This document shows positions 1 through 13,690 of a stretch of DNA of 64,000 nt, piece by piece; the first letter of the stretch is position 1, and the number at the start of each line of letters is the position of its first letter. A program made the translations under genes and the position numbers. The DNA lies in the NCBI RefSeq assembly GCF_040412425.1, contig NC_089789.1, positions 40,868,606-40,932,605 on the forward strand, written 5' to 3'. The stretch is from Macrobrachium rosenbergii. Lineage: Eukaryota; Arthropoda; Malacostraca; Decapoda; Palaemonidae. The notes under the pieces were generated by a model that was given only the letters and a program-made list of their open reading frames with translations, did not search any database and had not been told where the DNA came from.

Positions 1-446
1 AGTTTGAAATGCCACAAAACAAGGCAAGTTCCTGGGGTTTGTTGTCCGAATGGCTTTAATTATAACATTATGAACATAACATGATTTCAGATTTTTATTA
101 GTATTTAGTTTAAAACGGTATAAAACAAGATGAATTCATGGCGCTTCTGGTACGAATGGCTTTTTTGGAACTACTAATAGATATGTAGGGAAATTTTAGT
201 TAAAGTCGCAAGAAATACTGACATTGTTAGTGAATGAATAAAAGTTTTATTTGAAGGCATCCGTTGTAATGGTCATTTTTTTTCTTGGATTCAAGGACTT
301 TTTTTTTTTTTATAAATGACCAACATTATGCAGGGGACTTAGGGTCGAAGACCTTGTTGATGTAAAACCTTCGTAGGCTATTACTTGATGTCACTTTTTG
401 GATGTTGAACATGATGAGATGGTGGTTGTACTTGTGTTGTAAGTAT

Positions 447-477
<31 letters not shown>
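447..477. repeat. (TAG)n microsatellite
   Basis: Ten uninterrupted trinucleotides. Confidence 0.9.
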
Positions 478-478
<1 letters not shown>

Positions 479-1360
479 AGAATAAAGATGTTAATAAAAA
501 TTAGAATGGAAATGTTTTCATATTACGTGATTTCTCTGTTGCCAATCATAAACCAAAAAAAGTTTTGGCTAACACAAAAATCCCTCAAGCACAAACCGGG
601 AACTCCGTAGTTGTTATAAAAATCGAGAAAGAGAATGAAAGACAGAGAGAGAGAGAAAGAAAGGAGCAAAGTTGTAAGAGAAGCAAAAAAGGAAGAAGAA
701 GAAGAAGACGAAGACGACTCCCGCGGGAAGATAAAAAGAAGTGTCATCCAGGGATAAAACACGTCCCTCCCGAGTTTCGAATACTTGTCTCATGCGACTC
801 CCATGGTGATGGATGAAGCTTGCAATACGGGTGTCAGGTGTTTGGATGAGGACGGAGAGAGGGAGGGAGGAAGGCAGGCTGAGAGGAGGAGGAGGAGGAA
901 GAGGAGAGGCTCACGCAAGAGGATGACACAATAAAGGATAGAGACAATTTGCTCTCTGAATGAAGGAAGAACGCCGACATGGCACCTAAGTTTGGGAGGA
1001 ACTGTTCGAAATACGGACATGACTCCTTTTTCAGGGCTTAGTTTCTCCTCTTGCTTTGTTTCTCTTTTGTTTTTTATTTATTTTACTTTTATTTTTAGGT
1101 TTCTTCGCGATTGCCCTTTCTTTCTTTTTGTGGTTTTCCTTTTTCTTTTGAATTCCCCGTGTTCCATGTAATTTTTTCATCTAAGTATAGCTCCGTATTC
1201 TTAAATTCCTTGGCGTCTTCTTCTTTTATTCATTGTGTCTTTATGTTTCTCTTAGTTTAATTCTTTTGTTCCCGTTATTTCTCTTTCAAGCTCTTTAATT
1301 TACATTGATGCGGAAACCATTATGTGTGTTTGATAGACTTCTATATGTAAAATTAATTTT

Positions 1361-1363
<3 letters not shown>

Positions 1364-1430
<67 letters not shown>
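1364..1430 (+). repeat. (CT)n array, 67 bp
   Basis: Uninterrupted CT on +. Confidence 0.97.
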
Positions 1431-1435
<5 letters not shown>

Positions 1436-1753
1436 TGAATGCGGAACCCTGTATTTCAACATGGGGGAGTGGTAGAGATTTTTTTGAAAATCTTTATCAC
1501 TTTTATGAATTATTAGAAATTGTACTGACGCAGATTACAACTGAGATAAAGCAGCATTTTTGTATTTTTTGTTTTTGTTTTTTTGTTTATCTTTCTTGTT
1601 TAGATATCTTTTAAAGAAACCAGCGCTTTTATTTGGAAAACAAAGGGCTCTGATGAATTGTTCATCCAAAGCTTACTAAATGCAGTGTTTAGCTGAAGTA
1701 CAAATGAAGTAAATTCTATGTGTATCTTTTCCTTTTGCTCATTTAAGTGGGTG

Positions 1754-1835
1754 TAATAATAATAATAATAATAATAAAAATAATAATAAATAATAATAAT
1801 AATAATAAAAATAATAAAAATAATAATAATAATAA
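1754..1835 (+). repeat. (AAT)n array, imperfect
   Basis: AAT with several extra-A interruptions. Confidence 0.95.
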
Positions 1836-1935
1836 AATTCACGGTAAAAATATAGTGCTGAAAGAAAGCAAAAATAACATTACACGCACACACACATATA
1901 TGTATATACGTATGTGTGTGTTACAGTGTCCCTGG

Positions 1936-1942
<7 letters not shown>

Positions 1943-2026
<84 letters not shown>
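1943..2026. repeat. (AC)n-(AT)n compound array
   Basis: AC run followed by AT run of about 50 bp. Confidence 0.95.
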
Positions 2027-2032
<6 letters not shown>

Positions 2033-2490
2033 TAAGCCAAAAAAATAAAAGTAGTGTTACGCTTCAAGCATAAAAAAACTGGCATATCACCAAAAGCATC
2101 AAAGCAAAAGCGTGGAAAGTTGTGACACTCGGCGCCTGGCGAGCATTTGTATAAGTGCATTTTAGCCCGGAAGACTCTTCCCGAGTCGCGTGATCGAGTT
2201 CGTTTAACCGGGGGAATATTTCGGAAAGGGCCCTAATTAACCCCGTAATTGAGACACCGTTCTGGCTTTCCGAGCCTCTTGCAAGTTTAGATTACGTGTG
2301 TTTACAAAAGGAGGGGAGGTTGGGGGGAGGGAAGCATTTTGTAATTGGTGCGACCTTCCCCGTTGATTTATTGCCCGAGCTTCGAGGTTTAAAAGCCTTT
2401 ACTGAAAGCATTGGTGCGCTTTGCTCTTTTCTTGAATGTTTCTCGAGTATTCGGCAGTTTCCGAAAACGCTGTATATTATCGCTATCGAC

Positions 2491-2493
<3 letters not shown>

Positions 2494-2559
<66 letters not shown>
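2494..2559 (+). repeat. (TTA)n array, 66 bp
   Basis: Uninterrupted; a second ATT array follows at 2626-2678. Confidence 0.97.
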
Positions 2560-2561
<2 letters not shown>

Positions 2562-2624
2562 TTCCATGTCTAGATGTTTTGAGATGGATCGATAATGAGA
2601 GCTTGTGTATGTAGACATTTAAAA

Positions 2625-2625
<1 letters not shown>

Positions 2626-2678
<53 letters not shown>
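2626..2678 (+). repeat. (ATT)n array, 53 bp
   Basis: Uninterrupted. Confidence 0.97.
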
Positions 2679-2744
2679 CTGGAGACTGATAACATGACCA
2701 CTATTCATTTATAGCTTTCCTTTCCATTTTTGTTCAGAAAAGTG

Positions 2745-2746
<2 letters not shown>

Positions 2747-2787
<41 letters not shown>

Positions 2788-2923
2788 TCTCTCTCTCTCT
2801 ATCCTCTCTGTCTTTACTGCACTTTTCTGTTGAACTTAAAACCACTTTTTTTTTTTTTTTTTTTTTTTTAGTTCCCGTGTTTTTGTCTGTGTGGATCATT
2901 TTCTTTTGCTCATCCAAGTGGTT

Positions 2924-2966
<43 letters not shown>
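2747..2966 (+). repeat. CT array, poly-T and (AAT)n cluster
   Basis: CT 2747-2782, T run 2846-2869, AAT 2925-2966, with short unique spacers. TTTTGCTCAT(T/C)(T/C)AAGTGGxTGTAATAAT precedes both this AAT array and the one at 1754, so the two arrays share a flank and are related by duplication or by a common mobile source. Confidence 0.9.
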
Positions 2967-2968
<2 letters not shown>

Positions 2969-3136
2969 CACCTAGGAGTTTCCCTCAACACTGAAGCGCA
3001 ACTACGTAGCTTTTTGAGGGTATATTTTCCAGTTTGTTCTTCCAGGAATCTGGTTGCAAAACCCTTGACACAACATGAGTACGTTTTCTTCCAACAACAA
3101 ACTCCTTGGTACCAAACTTTGCTCCAAGCTGCTTTT

Positions 3137-3282
3137 ATATATGCATATATATAATATATATATAGATATATATAATATATATATGTATATATACATATAC
3201 ATTTGTGTATGTGTATATATATATAAATAAATAGATACAGATAAATATATATATACACATACATACTGATGAGATTCATAGA

Positions 3283-3363
<81 letters not shown>
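3137..3363 (+). repeat. Imperfect TA array and 78-bp CT array
   Basis: TA-rich 3137-3255; CT 3286-3363 uninterrupted. Confidence 0.95.
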
Positions 3364-3366
<3 letters not shown>

Positions 3367-4661
3367 ACCTATAATACATAGATTGCATATGCATATACTA
3401 TAAAAAACGAGACTATAACTCTTTTAGTAAGAAATAAAGTAATCATATCAGGAATCACAAGGATACTCACACCATTATTTAACAAGATTCTGGTGACGAG
3501 TTTTATAAACACAAAGGAAATTACTTTTTTTTTTTTTTAAGAATAACAGTGTAATTGCCCTGTTAGATTTTGGCGCCATTATAACCTCTTGCCTCCCGCA
3601 CCAGACTATAAAGTTGGTTGCAAGTTTAAGGCTTGATTTGAGGGAGAGGCGTTAACCCTACGTTCAGTCTCCCCACACCCCTCCAATCTCATATCCGGTC
3701 TTGGATCAGCAATAATTTCGCACGTTAATTGTGGAGTACGTGTAATTCTGATAAGCAAAAAAAACTCTTAAAATTTTTACCAGAATGACATATTTGATGA
3801 CCGTGCCACGCAAAGGGACTATTCAGATTAATTGTGGTAAAAAAGCAAATCACAGTTTTAGAAATATTACGCTTCTAATAATCATGCACCGCTGTGGAAA
3901 ACATCCCTGGCACATGTAATAGTCATGCCATTAAAAAAAATGTTCCTCTTTTTTGCTTAATAACCATGTCACGTGAAGAATAATATGATATGGTTTATGT
4001 TGCGGTCGAGTTATTTTTTTTTATCGTGCTTTAAAAAAAATATGCTGGTAATTAATATGTTGCAAAAGGGAAATTCCCCCACAATGCATGCAATAGAAAC
4101 ATCCAGCTGATGAACAGAATAAACGTTTCTCCCTTGCAAAGTGACATGACTAATGATCTTGTTGAATTAATAAAAATATACCCAGGTATATTACGTAATA
4201 TTCTCGTCTGGACGGAGTAAACGATATTCCCATTACCACTTCACATTTCCCTACATTTGCAGGCAACAGATGAGCATCAGACTTTATTTTTTTTTTCTGG
4301 GGGAAAATGAAAGCTTAAAGACAGGGCGTCCGACGCTGTGGCCATTAACCTCTCTCGAGGGTAGAAAAGTCATCAAGGAAATGGAATTTGAGAAGTGGAC
4401 ACCTGTTATGGAGGAATGAGAAGGAATGACACATGGGGAAATGACTTCATGGAATGATTAGCGGGAATTTAATAGAAGTTCCTGGAATAATGTGATTATG
4501 ATTCGCAAAATGTTGATATTATTAAGGTTTTTTTTTTTTAAGTAGGATACGTTGACGAAGATTTTAATACGCTAGTATGTTTAGATTCATTCTTTTCGTA
4601 TGTTATGTGATTGCACAAAAGGGTGATTGTGTTGATTTGGTTTCACGTACGTTTAGAACTG

Positions 4662-4663
<2 letters not shown>

Positions 4664-4737
<74 letters not shown>

Positions 4738-4774
4738 CTTTCTTTCTTTCTTCCTCATCAGTTTTCTTCCTCAG

Positions 4775-4828
<54 letters not shown>

Positions 4829-4883
4829 CCCCTTTCTTTCTTTCTCATCAGTTTTCCTCCTCAGAACTCTTCCTCTTTTCACG

Positions 4884-4949
<66 letters not shown>
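4664..4949 (+). repeat. Three CT arrays in a higher-order repeat
   Basis: CT runs at 4664-4733, 4777-4825 and 4887-4949 are separated by two copies of CCCCTTTCTTTCTTTC...CATCAGTTTTC(T/C)TCCTCAG. The unit (array plus spacer) has been duplicated. Open frames here are Leu-Ser or Arg-Glu runs. Confidence 0.9.
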
Positions 4950-4954
<5 letters not shown>

Positions 4955-5017
4955 CATCAGTTTTCCATCATCTTATTTCCCCTCGACTGAAGAAGGAGAA
5001 AGGAGGGAGACCCTTCC

Positions 5018-5570
5018 CTGAGCCAGTCTCAATCCCGCCCTGTCTGGACCAATACTCTCTCCCTTTCTTCCGAGGATTTAGCCCATATCTTCACCACTAC
5101 TACTACCAGTACAGTCCTCCCCTCCCCTCCCCCCCCCCATCCCATCACTCAGCCTTTCCTTTCCTTACTTTTCCCCTCCATTGCTCATTCCCCCTACATT
5201 CCCCTCTTACCTACCTATTCCTTCCCCCTTTCACTCCTCCCTGCCTTCCTTAACTGTGCATGCTTTCTTTTCTCCTTCCCTCTCCCCTCATCCTTACCCT
5301 CTTTCTCCCCCTGTCTTTTTTATTCCCCTTATCCTGTCTTTCTTTTCCCCTCTTACCTACCTCTTTTTTTTCCTCTGAATCCTCCTGAACTTCCTTAACA
5401 TCACTTTCTCTTCTCCTTCCCTCTCCCCTCTTCCTTACTTTCTTTTCCCCCTCTCTTGTTGATTCACCCTAACCTGACTCTTCTTCCTATTTCCCTCGGT
5501 ATCCGTTGTTTACCCCTCTCCCCCCCTTCCCCCTTCTTTCATCTCAATCTTTTTGTTTGTAATATACTTC
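5018..5570 (+). repeat. Polypyrimidine-rich low-complexity stretch
   Basis: Over 500 bp almost only C and T on +, with repeating CCCTCCCCTC and CCTTCCCTCTCCCCTC blocks. No gene. Confidence 0.7.
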
Positions 5571-5879
5571 TTGTACTAATTTTCATGCTGCATCTGGAAG
5601 ACGATGTATTCGTGCATGTTATTCATTATATTATTTAATCATAATTATATTTTTTAGCCATTAATGCATAGGTAGTACCTTGAAGATGATTTTATGTTTG
5701 TTACTTTTTTGATAGTTCGTGATATCATCTCGAGTTTTCCGTGGCTCTCTATTCGGTAGTCACTTTTTATGACAATGTTTGTGTGTATGTATGTATGTAT
5801 GTATGTATGTATGTATGTATGTATAATTCTGTATGCATGTATGGATGACGTCGCAAAATCAGAATCCTATAAGCGGAAG

Positions 5880-5973
5880 GTAAATCTCAGTCTTCAGACA
5901 AATAAAGTATATGTCCAAGAATAGAGAGAGAGAGAGAGAGTAAAGAAACGAAAATAAAGAATAAGAAACTCCT

Positions 5974-6012
<39 letters not shown>

Positions 6013-6225
6013 AAGAAACAAAGAAACGAAAGTAAAGATTAAGAAACTCCTTTGAGAGAGAGATAGCAAAGAAACGAAAGTAAAGAATAAGAAATACTCC
6101 TTTGAGAGAGAGAGAGAGAGCAAAGAAACGTCACAAAGTCCGAAGTCCTAGACAAAGAAAGTAAATAATCAGTCATCAAACAAATAAAGTTTATGTTCAA
6201 GAAGAGAGAGAGAGAAAGAGAGAAA
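5880..6225 (+). repeat. Compound GA array with a 45-55 bp higher-order unit
   Basis: GTAAAGAAACGAAA..AAGAATAAGAAACTCCT(C/T)TGAGAG repeats three times between GA runs. The whole is bracketed by direct repeats CAAATAAAGTATATGTCCAA (5900) and CAAATAAAGTTTATGTTCAA (6180). Confidence 0.8.
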
Positions 6226-6413
6226 GAATGGGAAATGTTGAGCAGCGTATCACTGGAAAAGAGACAGTGTTCAGAGGGGACGCGAGTTGGCCAGTGGTGA
6301 GCCCTGACTCCCATTCAGAGGCGATTAAAAGAAAATTGCTGACCATTAAAACCAATTGTGTATGTACGTAGGGCACTCTTTCCTGCAACTCTCTCTCCCT
6401 GCTGGAGATATTT

Positions 6414-6417
<4 letters not shown>

Positions 6418-6498
<81 letters not shown>
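6418..6498 (+). repeat. (CT)n array, 81 bp
   Basis: Longest CT array in the window. Confidence 0.97.
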
Positions 6499-6502
<4 letters not shown>

Positions 6503-6593
6503 GATATACAGATCTAAATATGATATATCTAATAACCATGTGCCTTTACTTCTCAACTGCAGTGATATAAAGATCTGAATATGTGATGAGATA

Positions 6594-6596
<3 letters not shown>

Positions 6597-6655
<59 letters not shown>

Positions 6656-6751
6656 AAAACATATAACGTCTCTCTACGTCCATCGAATCTTACAGCACTC
6701 CCTTGTACTTCATTAATACCTCCTCTTCCTTCATCGGATGTTTCCCAGTGG

Positions 6752-6824
<73 letters not shown>
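6597..6824 (+). repeat. TA array (56 bp) and CT array (70 bp)
   Basis: TA 6597-6652, CT 6755-6824, separated by about 100 bp of unique sequence. Confidence 0.95.
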
Positions 6825-6826
<2 letters not shown>

Positions 6827-7159
6827 CATTCTTCGCCGAGTAATTCCCCCGAAGATCGTGGATCACAGCTCTATCAACCCCTGTCATTTCAACCAACAAT
6901 TTTATCCATTATGCGATGGCAGGTGGACTATCATGGCCCCGTTCAAAGTGTGTGTTTAATAGCTTGTGCTGCTTTTGTCGTTCTCTCTCTCTCTCTCTCC
7001 TTTCCCTGCGCGTTTGCTTGTTAGCCTGTTTATTTTGGCGGTCTGGTCCTGTCAAAGGATGCTTTAGTAGTGGTCGTTTACGCTTGTGTGTTGACAGATC
7101 GTATGCGTATAAATGATATGTATGTATGTATGTATAAATTTCCGATTCACATCCGGATT

Positions 7160-7280
7160 GAACGTAGGTCTTTCAGTTGAAAGACAAGACCTGGGTTCGA
7201 TCCTGATGTGAGTCAGGCATTCATTTCTGTTCCACGCGCGATTGTGTGTTGATTATTTATATCATCTGTATGTATCATCC
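7160..7280 (+). mobile_element. tRNA-derived SINE-like head leading into a TA array
   Basis: A box-B-like GGTTCGATCC at 7194-7203 sits in ACCTGGGTTCGATCC(T)GATG, shared with the copy at 8626. A long TA array starts at 7284. No intact tRNA cloverleaf. Confidence 0.5.
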
Positions 7281-7614
<334 letters not shown>

Positions 7615-8443
7615 TGAAAATTAACATATAATGTAAAGACTTCTTAGAATTAGATATTTTCACCTGAGTTGCATTTGTGAAAGAATTTTATAAATTTTTA
7701 TATGTTCATCATTAAGAAATACTCCCATTGGTAATATTAGTGACAGTATTCCAAAATTCAAATATTCGTAATGGATTCCTGACCGCAAACACGAGACAAA
7801 CTCCGTAACAATCTTCCCTCGTTCTACGTCTCCGTCTTTCTTTCTTTTCCTTCGGTTCCTCCTTTCTTGTCTTCCGTTATTGTCCCTCTCTATCTCTCTT
7901 CCTGTCTTTTATAATTCCCCCCCCCCTTCATTACGTCCCTCCTGGTCTTAAATATTTTTTTCTTTCCACCCCCCTTCTGTCTTGCATTATTTCCCCCCCC
8001 TCTCTCTCTCTCCGTCCGTTATCATCCTTCCTCGTATCTCCCTTCTTGCTTTCATTTACTTTTCATCACCACCTCCCTTCTGTTCCAAATGCTTTTCCTG
8101 CGCAGCTCGTCTTCTGCTGTCTTCCATTATTTTTCCTACCTCTCTCGCTCCCTCTCCCTCCCTCACCCCCCCCGCCTTGCATTATTTTTGGGGTGTGGAT
8201 GGACCAAAGTGCCTCCGGTAATTCAATCTCTTATTGAATCAAAAGCGACTCCTTGTCCACCCGGGCTTTCGAGTCTCTGGCTTAATTTCAACGCAAACTT
8301 CGCTAATGCAATCACGCGGACGTGCTTTGAACTCTTACCGCCCCGCGTGGAAGTTGACACTGCCGTTTGTTCGCATTTTGTCGAATGTGCTGGTGCAAAC
8401 TCTTGCATATTAAGGTATGAAGAGTGGTTTGCATCATACCCAC

Positions 8444-8935
<492 letters not shown>

Positions 8936-9240
8936 AGTGTGTGTGTGCGTGTATGTAGGTGTAGGTGTGTGTTGTGGAACATTCATAAAGTCGGTTTCTC
9001 AACCTCTTAATGTTTCGAAAGCAAGGTATTGACGTCACGCGTCGTAATTATTTTAATGACAGAAAGCTCCAGGTGGTGTACAATAAGCCATCGTATTTTG
9101 GGCTATTTATAACTATCACATTGCTGCATCATTTTAACGAGGTTTTGTTAGCTTGGATGAAGCTGTCGTTTGCTTTCTTTGTTTCTTTGTGATTTCATTT
9201 GTTTGTTTAGTGAACTCTGTGGGTAGACTAAAAGTTTGTC

Positions 9241-9248
9241 TATATATG

Positions 9249-9298
<50 letters not shown>

Positions 9299-9329
9299 GT
9301 GTGTGCATGAGTATACAAGAGTTTATATA

Positions 9330-9409
<80 letters not shown>

Positions 9410-9460
9410 ATGTATGTATGTATGTATGTATGTATGTATGTATATATATATATATGTATG

Positions 9461-9511
<51 letters not shown>

Positions 9512-9538
9512 ATATATTTATTTATTTATTCATTTATT
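9241..9538 (+). repeat. TA / TATG compound array
   Basis: TA at 9252-9296 and 9332-9402, TATG to about 9442, then mixed TA, TATG and TTTA. Confidence 0.95.
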
Positions 9539-10203
9539 ACTGTTATTAGTTTGCTTATCTCGCTAAATCTTTAGCAGTCTTTCGTAGAGTAAAACCCTTA
9601 TTTATGGAGAAAGAAAACAAAATTAAGTGGAACTGTATATTTAATATATATTGCGGAGGTTCTGTAACAACGAAAACTGAAAGCAGTTATGTTTAGTAAG
9701 TAAATTAATGTACCTGTGAATATTATTACTGAATATCTTTGTATTTTTTTTTCATGAGCCACATTTGCCTCTACAGTTCCAAAGTTTCTAAGCATTATCT
9801 TGCTCAGTAGGGATATTTCCTGTTAACCTACTGGAAATTACACTCAGTTCAGTTTCCAATTCCTTTTAATTCCTTATAACTTGATTTCATTCTTTATTAT
9901 TTCGTTTGATTCGTCACTATTGATGTCTCCAGTTCTCGACTGATCGTCTTGCTTAGATCGAGGACGTATTGTGTAATTGCTTTTCAGTTCGTCCCAGCTA
10001 GAAATGGGGTTGTTTTGAGCTCGATTTAGTATACGGTCTCGTTATATTTCTTTTTTATTGTTGTTTACAACGTAAGGTATTAGAACTGGATATTTTCATA
10101 TCACACTTCCGATCACAGTCAAAACATTTTTGGAACTTCCTGTCACGTTGCTTAAATTCGAACGACAGATACCGGTGGTTTTCTAAAAAGGAATGCTTGC
10201 GCG

Positions 10204-10206
<3 letters not shown>

Positions 10207-10273
<67 letters not shown>
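10207..10273 (+). repeat. (CT)n array, 67 bp
   Basis: Uninterrupted. Confidence 0.97.
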
Positions 10274-10276
<3 letters not shown>

Positions 10277-10456
10277 TGCCTCATTCTTCAGGGAGATAAT
10301 GGCCGCAAGTGTCGTAAATGTAAATTAAATTAAATAAACTCTCCCTGCACTTCACATCAGTTTCCATAATGGCATGAGGTCATGGGAAATATTCGCTCCC
10401 CGATGTGGGCGTATTTTCATCTCTTAAACAATTAAGTTTGTGGTGGTTTTATGGTA

Positions 10457-10511
10457 GAGGGGGGAGGTGGGAAGGGGGTTGGAGGAGGGGAAGGGGGACA
10501 GGGGAGGGGAG
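10457..10511 (+). repeat. G-rich tract with G-quadruplex potential
   Basis: At least seven runs of three to six G separated by one to seven bases. A C-rich tract lies 130 bp downstream (about 10637-10673). Confidence 0.7.
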
Positions 10512-11141
10512 TGCAGGTGCCATTGCGGTAAACATAATTAGATTAGTAACGTGAGATGTCAGTTACACGGGCAGGTAATGATTGTGTTTTTGCTCATTTC
10601 AGTTGGTCTCTCAGTCCAGGCTTCTAGGATGTAACCTCCTCCTCCCCCTCCTCCACCCCTTCCCTTACCCCCACCTTCTGATAGAGGAGGGGGGGGAATC
10701 CCCTCACTCTTCCGTTGACCTAATTTTGTAATATTTGCGTATTAACTGTGACCCATGTTAGTCTACATAACATTATCATTGTTAGTATATTATTAATGTC
10801 ATGGTATCTGTATAAAGTTAGTATGCCTGCAAACTCACATTGTTTACACACATATCTATTTAGTGTGGTTATTCATGTGCATTTTTATCACTTTTATGCG
10901 CATGCGCATCAGTTTTCATGTGGATTCCGCGAAGACCGTTACAACAGACGGTTGGCATACATTGTTGACGCAAACGGTCACCGTAGGTTTGGCCTGTGGC
11001 GATTGATATGCAGGTCATATCCACGGGATTGCATTCGGTGTTTGACGTGCAAATAGTTATTTACCACAATTAGCTCGGCTGTTGAACTTGCGGTTGTTAG
11101 GCTCGTTGTTGTGACGTCTAGGGCGGTCAGCCGGGGATGGG

Positions 11142-11172
<31 letters not shown>

Positions 11173-11264
11173 CCTCGGAAGCTTAAGGAAAGGTGTTCTG
11201 TTACCTGGGTTATGACGTCATTAGCGCGAAGAAGGGGCCTCATTGCCACCCGTATGAAGGTTTT

Positions 11265-11460
11265 TATGATGCGATGTAATTTTTATTTATTTATGTATTT
11301 ATTTATTTATTTATTTTATTTTTCTATTCAGTTTTTGCCATGGATAGTGGTAATGTTGATGTAAGTGTTTATGAGGATTTTTATCATGTAACTTCATTTT
11401 TATTGATTTATTTTATTTATTTATCCAATTTTTGCCATGGATAGTGGTAATGTTGATGGA
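11265..11460 (+). repeat. Direct duplication of about 98 bp
   Basis: TTTTTGCCATGGATAGTGGT occurs at about 11331 and 11430, each preceded by a (TTTA)n-rich stretch and followed by AATGTTGATG. Confidence 0.8.
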
Positions 11461-11509
11461 ATTGTTTACATGTTTTCAATAACATAAAGATAGCTTTTGT
11501 GTGTGTGTG

Positions 11510-11615
<106 letters not shown>

Positions 11616-12189
11616 TATACTGTATATGTGTGTATAGTGTCAGCCAGATGTTACGTCATTTTTGTCCTCATCTTATTAGAATGTTAATGTCAAGGTGAAA
11701 TCATTTGGTTGAAAATGTTAAGTAATTAAAAATGCTAATTAATTACATAAACGAAACATCGTGATGAAACCAAGGTCATGTTTGCAATGTAATGCAAAGA
11801 CTTAACAAATAATAAAATGTATCAACCCTGGTTAAAATCAAAATATGTCATTGAAAACTCACCTTTGTTGCAAATTACTCCTTTAACAGTAATGTGATAT
11901 ACACTTGTATATATGTCATTGTATCTTTTTTTTTGTCGCCCATGCGTTGTGTAAGTGCAGTTGTGTGCCTTACCATAATGTACACATACAAGTGTATGCA
12001 TACATATTATGCATGTTTACATACTGTGTAAATGTGAGAATGTGTGTTACAGATGTAATATGAAATATACTGAGTAAATATGAATTTTGTACCTGTCCAT
12101 TTTTCTATGTATGTGTAATGTGCTTGTGTGTACATGAACCGTATAATGTGAGTGTGTGTGGATGTGAACGTTTCACATTTCTACATATA

Positions 12190-12441
12190 CATCCATCCCG
12201 TAGGCGGTAGTGCTGTCAGTGCACTTCACGCGGCGCACTGTAGGCTTTACTTAAGGTTCTTCGCGGCGTCCCTTCGGCCCCTAGCTGCAGCCCCTTTCAT
12301 TCCTTTTATAATACCTCCGTCAATACTCTCTTCTTCCATCTCACTTTCCACCCTCTCCTAACAATTGTTTCAACATTATTTTCTGCGCTGAATGACCTCA
12401 CAGGTCCCAGCGCTTGGCCTGTGGCCTCAATTTTATGCTCC
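12190..12441 (+). repeat. Dispersed repeat R, copy 1
   Basis: It shares with 16826-17056 the series CTTTCCACC(CT)CTCCTAA, CAATTGTTTC, CAATGACCTCATAGGTCC-type text and CTTGGCCTNTGGCCT, in the same order and orientation. Common in decapod sequence in my experience of the family; no coding potential. Confidence 0.65.
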
Positions 12442-12470
12442 AATTCCATATACTTGTAACACATAGAAAT

Positions 12471-12574
12471 TTGTGCTTAGTCGGTTTTAACGTTCGTATC
12501 TGCATGTGCTTATATAGTATGTTTGTGCTTGGTCGGTTTTGACATTCGTATCTGCATGTGCTTATATAGTGTGT
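12471..12574 (+). repeat. Tandem duplication of 52 bp
   Basis: TTGTGCTTAGTCGGTTTTAA and TTGTGCTTGGTCGGTTTTGA start at 12471 and 12523; both continue CGTATCTGCATGTGCTTATA. Three base differences. Confidence 0.85.
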
Positions 12575-12908
12575 GTATGCGTGTATGTATGTGTGTATTG
12601 TCGAGCGCTCTGCCATGATTTTTTGAAATTATTCCATTGCGACATTTTCTTCATGCAGCTGATGAACATAAATTGCGTCCACTTAATGTGATGCGCACCG
12701 CGCGTGTCCGTGCGAATTAATATATTCGTTTGAAATTATGGCGTAATTATTTTGACGTGCATTACTCTATTTTTCCTCATTTTTTCCCTCCCTGGGGGAA
12801 AGACGTGACGTTTTTATTGACATATTTTTCGTTCTATATCGAAGGGGAACGCAAGACATTAACAACGGTGGAGCGACTGGTTATAAACCCGCGACAATTA
12901 TGGTAATG

Positions 12909-12909
<1 letters not shown>

Positions 12910-12965
<56 letters not shown>

Positions 12966-13023
12966 CACACACACATAACATCTTTTGGTCCAACGATTAC
13001 CAGCGACGACTGAACTTAAGTTG

Positions 13024-13069
<46 letters not shown>
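12910..13069. repeat. TA array (52 bp) and GA array (44 bp)
   Basis: TA 12910-12961; GA 13026-13069, the longest GA-oriented array in the window. Confidence 0.95.
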
Positions 13070-13072
<3 letters not shown>

Positions 13073-13549
13073 GGCCCAATTTCCGAAAGTACACATTGCT
13101 TCTCTAGTGACCTAAGCATGAACTTTATAGTACCTGGTAGATTGTTGAATGCTGTCGTTGCAATCAATCTGTCGCGAGGGACATGAGTCACAGTGAGGCA
13201 CGTTTAACGTTGTTTGACTTTCAGTGATTAACGATCCATGGCTGCTCGATGAGGACATTTGGTTGCCCCTCCCGTCAGCCTTTGCTGTGCTAGATATTAG
13301 AATTACGGTTGCCTCTGCCGTCGGCTTCTTTGTTAAAAAATAAGAGAAATATTCCACGTTGTGTTCCGGAGCCAGCTGCCGTTTTTAATGAACGATAATT
13401 GAGAGCCAATGGCGTAGTTTATAGTCGTAATGGCCGCTCATTTCTGGAGATTAAATAGCGTCACTTTACGTTTTTATAGTAATGGGTAGGATCCGCTTAA
13501 GTAATAGTTATAAGATTTAAAGAATGGGGACCCCATTTGCAATGCGAGA

Positions 13550-13690
13550 AATGGGCTGTAGCACCGCCGGGCGGAATTGGATATTAATGGGCGAGATCTA
13601 TTTCAAATGGGTGGAATCTGGCTGCTCCGGGGCGGGATTTGGAAGTAATGGGCGATATTTGGGCGTGATGGGCGGGATTGTGGACGTAAG
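13550..13690 (+). repeat. Degenerate 20-bp tandem repeat (AATGGGCGRGAT type)
   Basis: Six successive GGGCGGAAT/GGGCGAGAT/GGGTGGAAT-like starts spaced 19-22 bp. G-rich, diverged. Confidence 0.6.

Noticed and set aside
7160..7215. tRNA gene
   Set aside because: Box-B-like sequence is present, but no cloverleaf can be drawn; better explained as a SINE head. The same holds at 8600, 17780 and 19446.
10748..11056. 102-codon open frame as the mannosidase N-terminal exon (has a hydrophobic start)
   Set aside because: No match to a type II anchor followed by a stem, no suitable donor in phase 0, and no family words.
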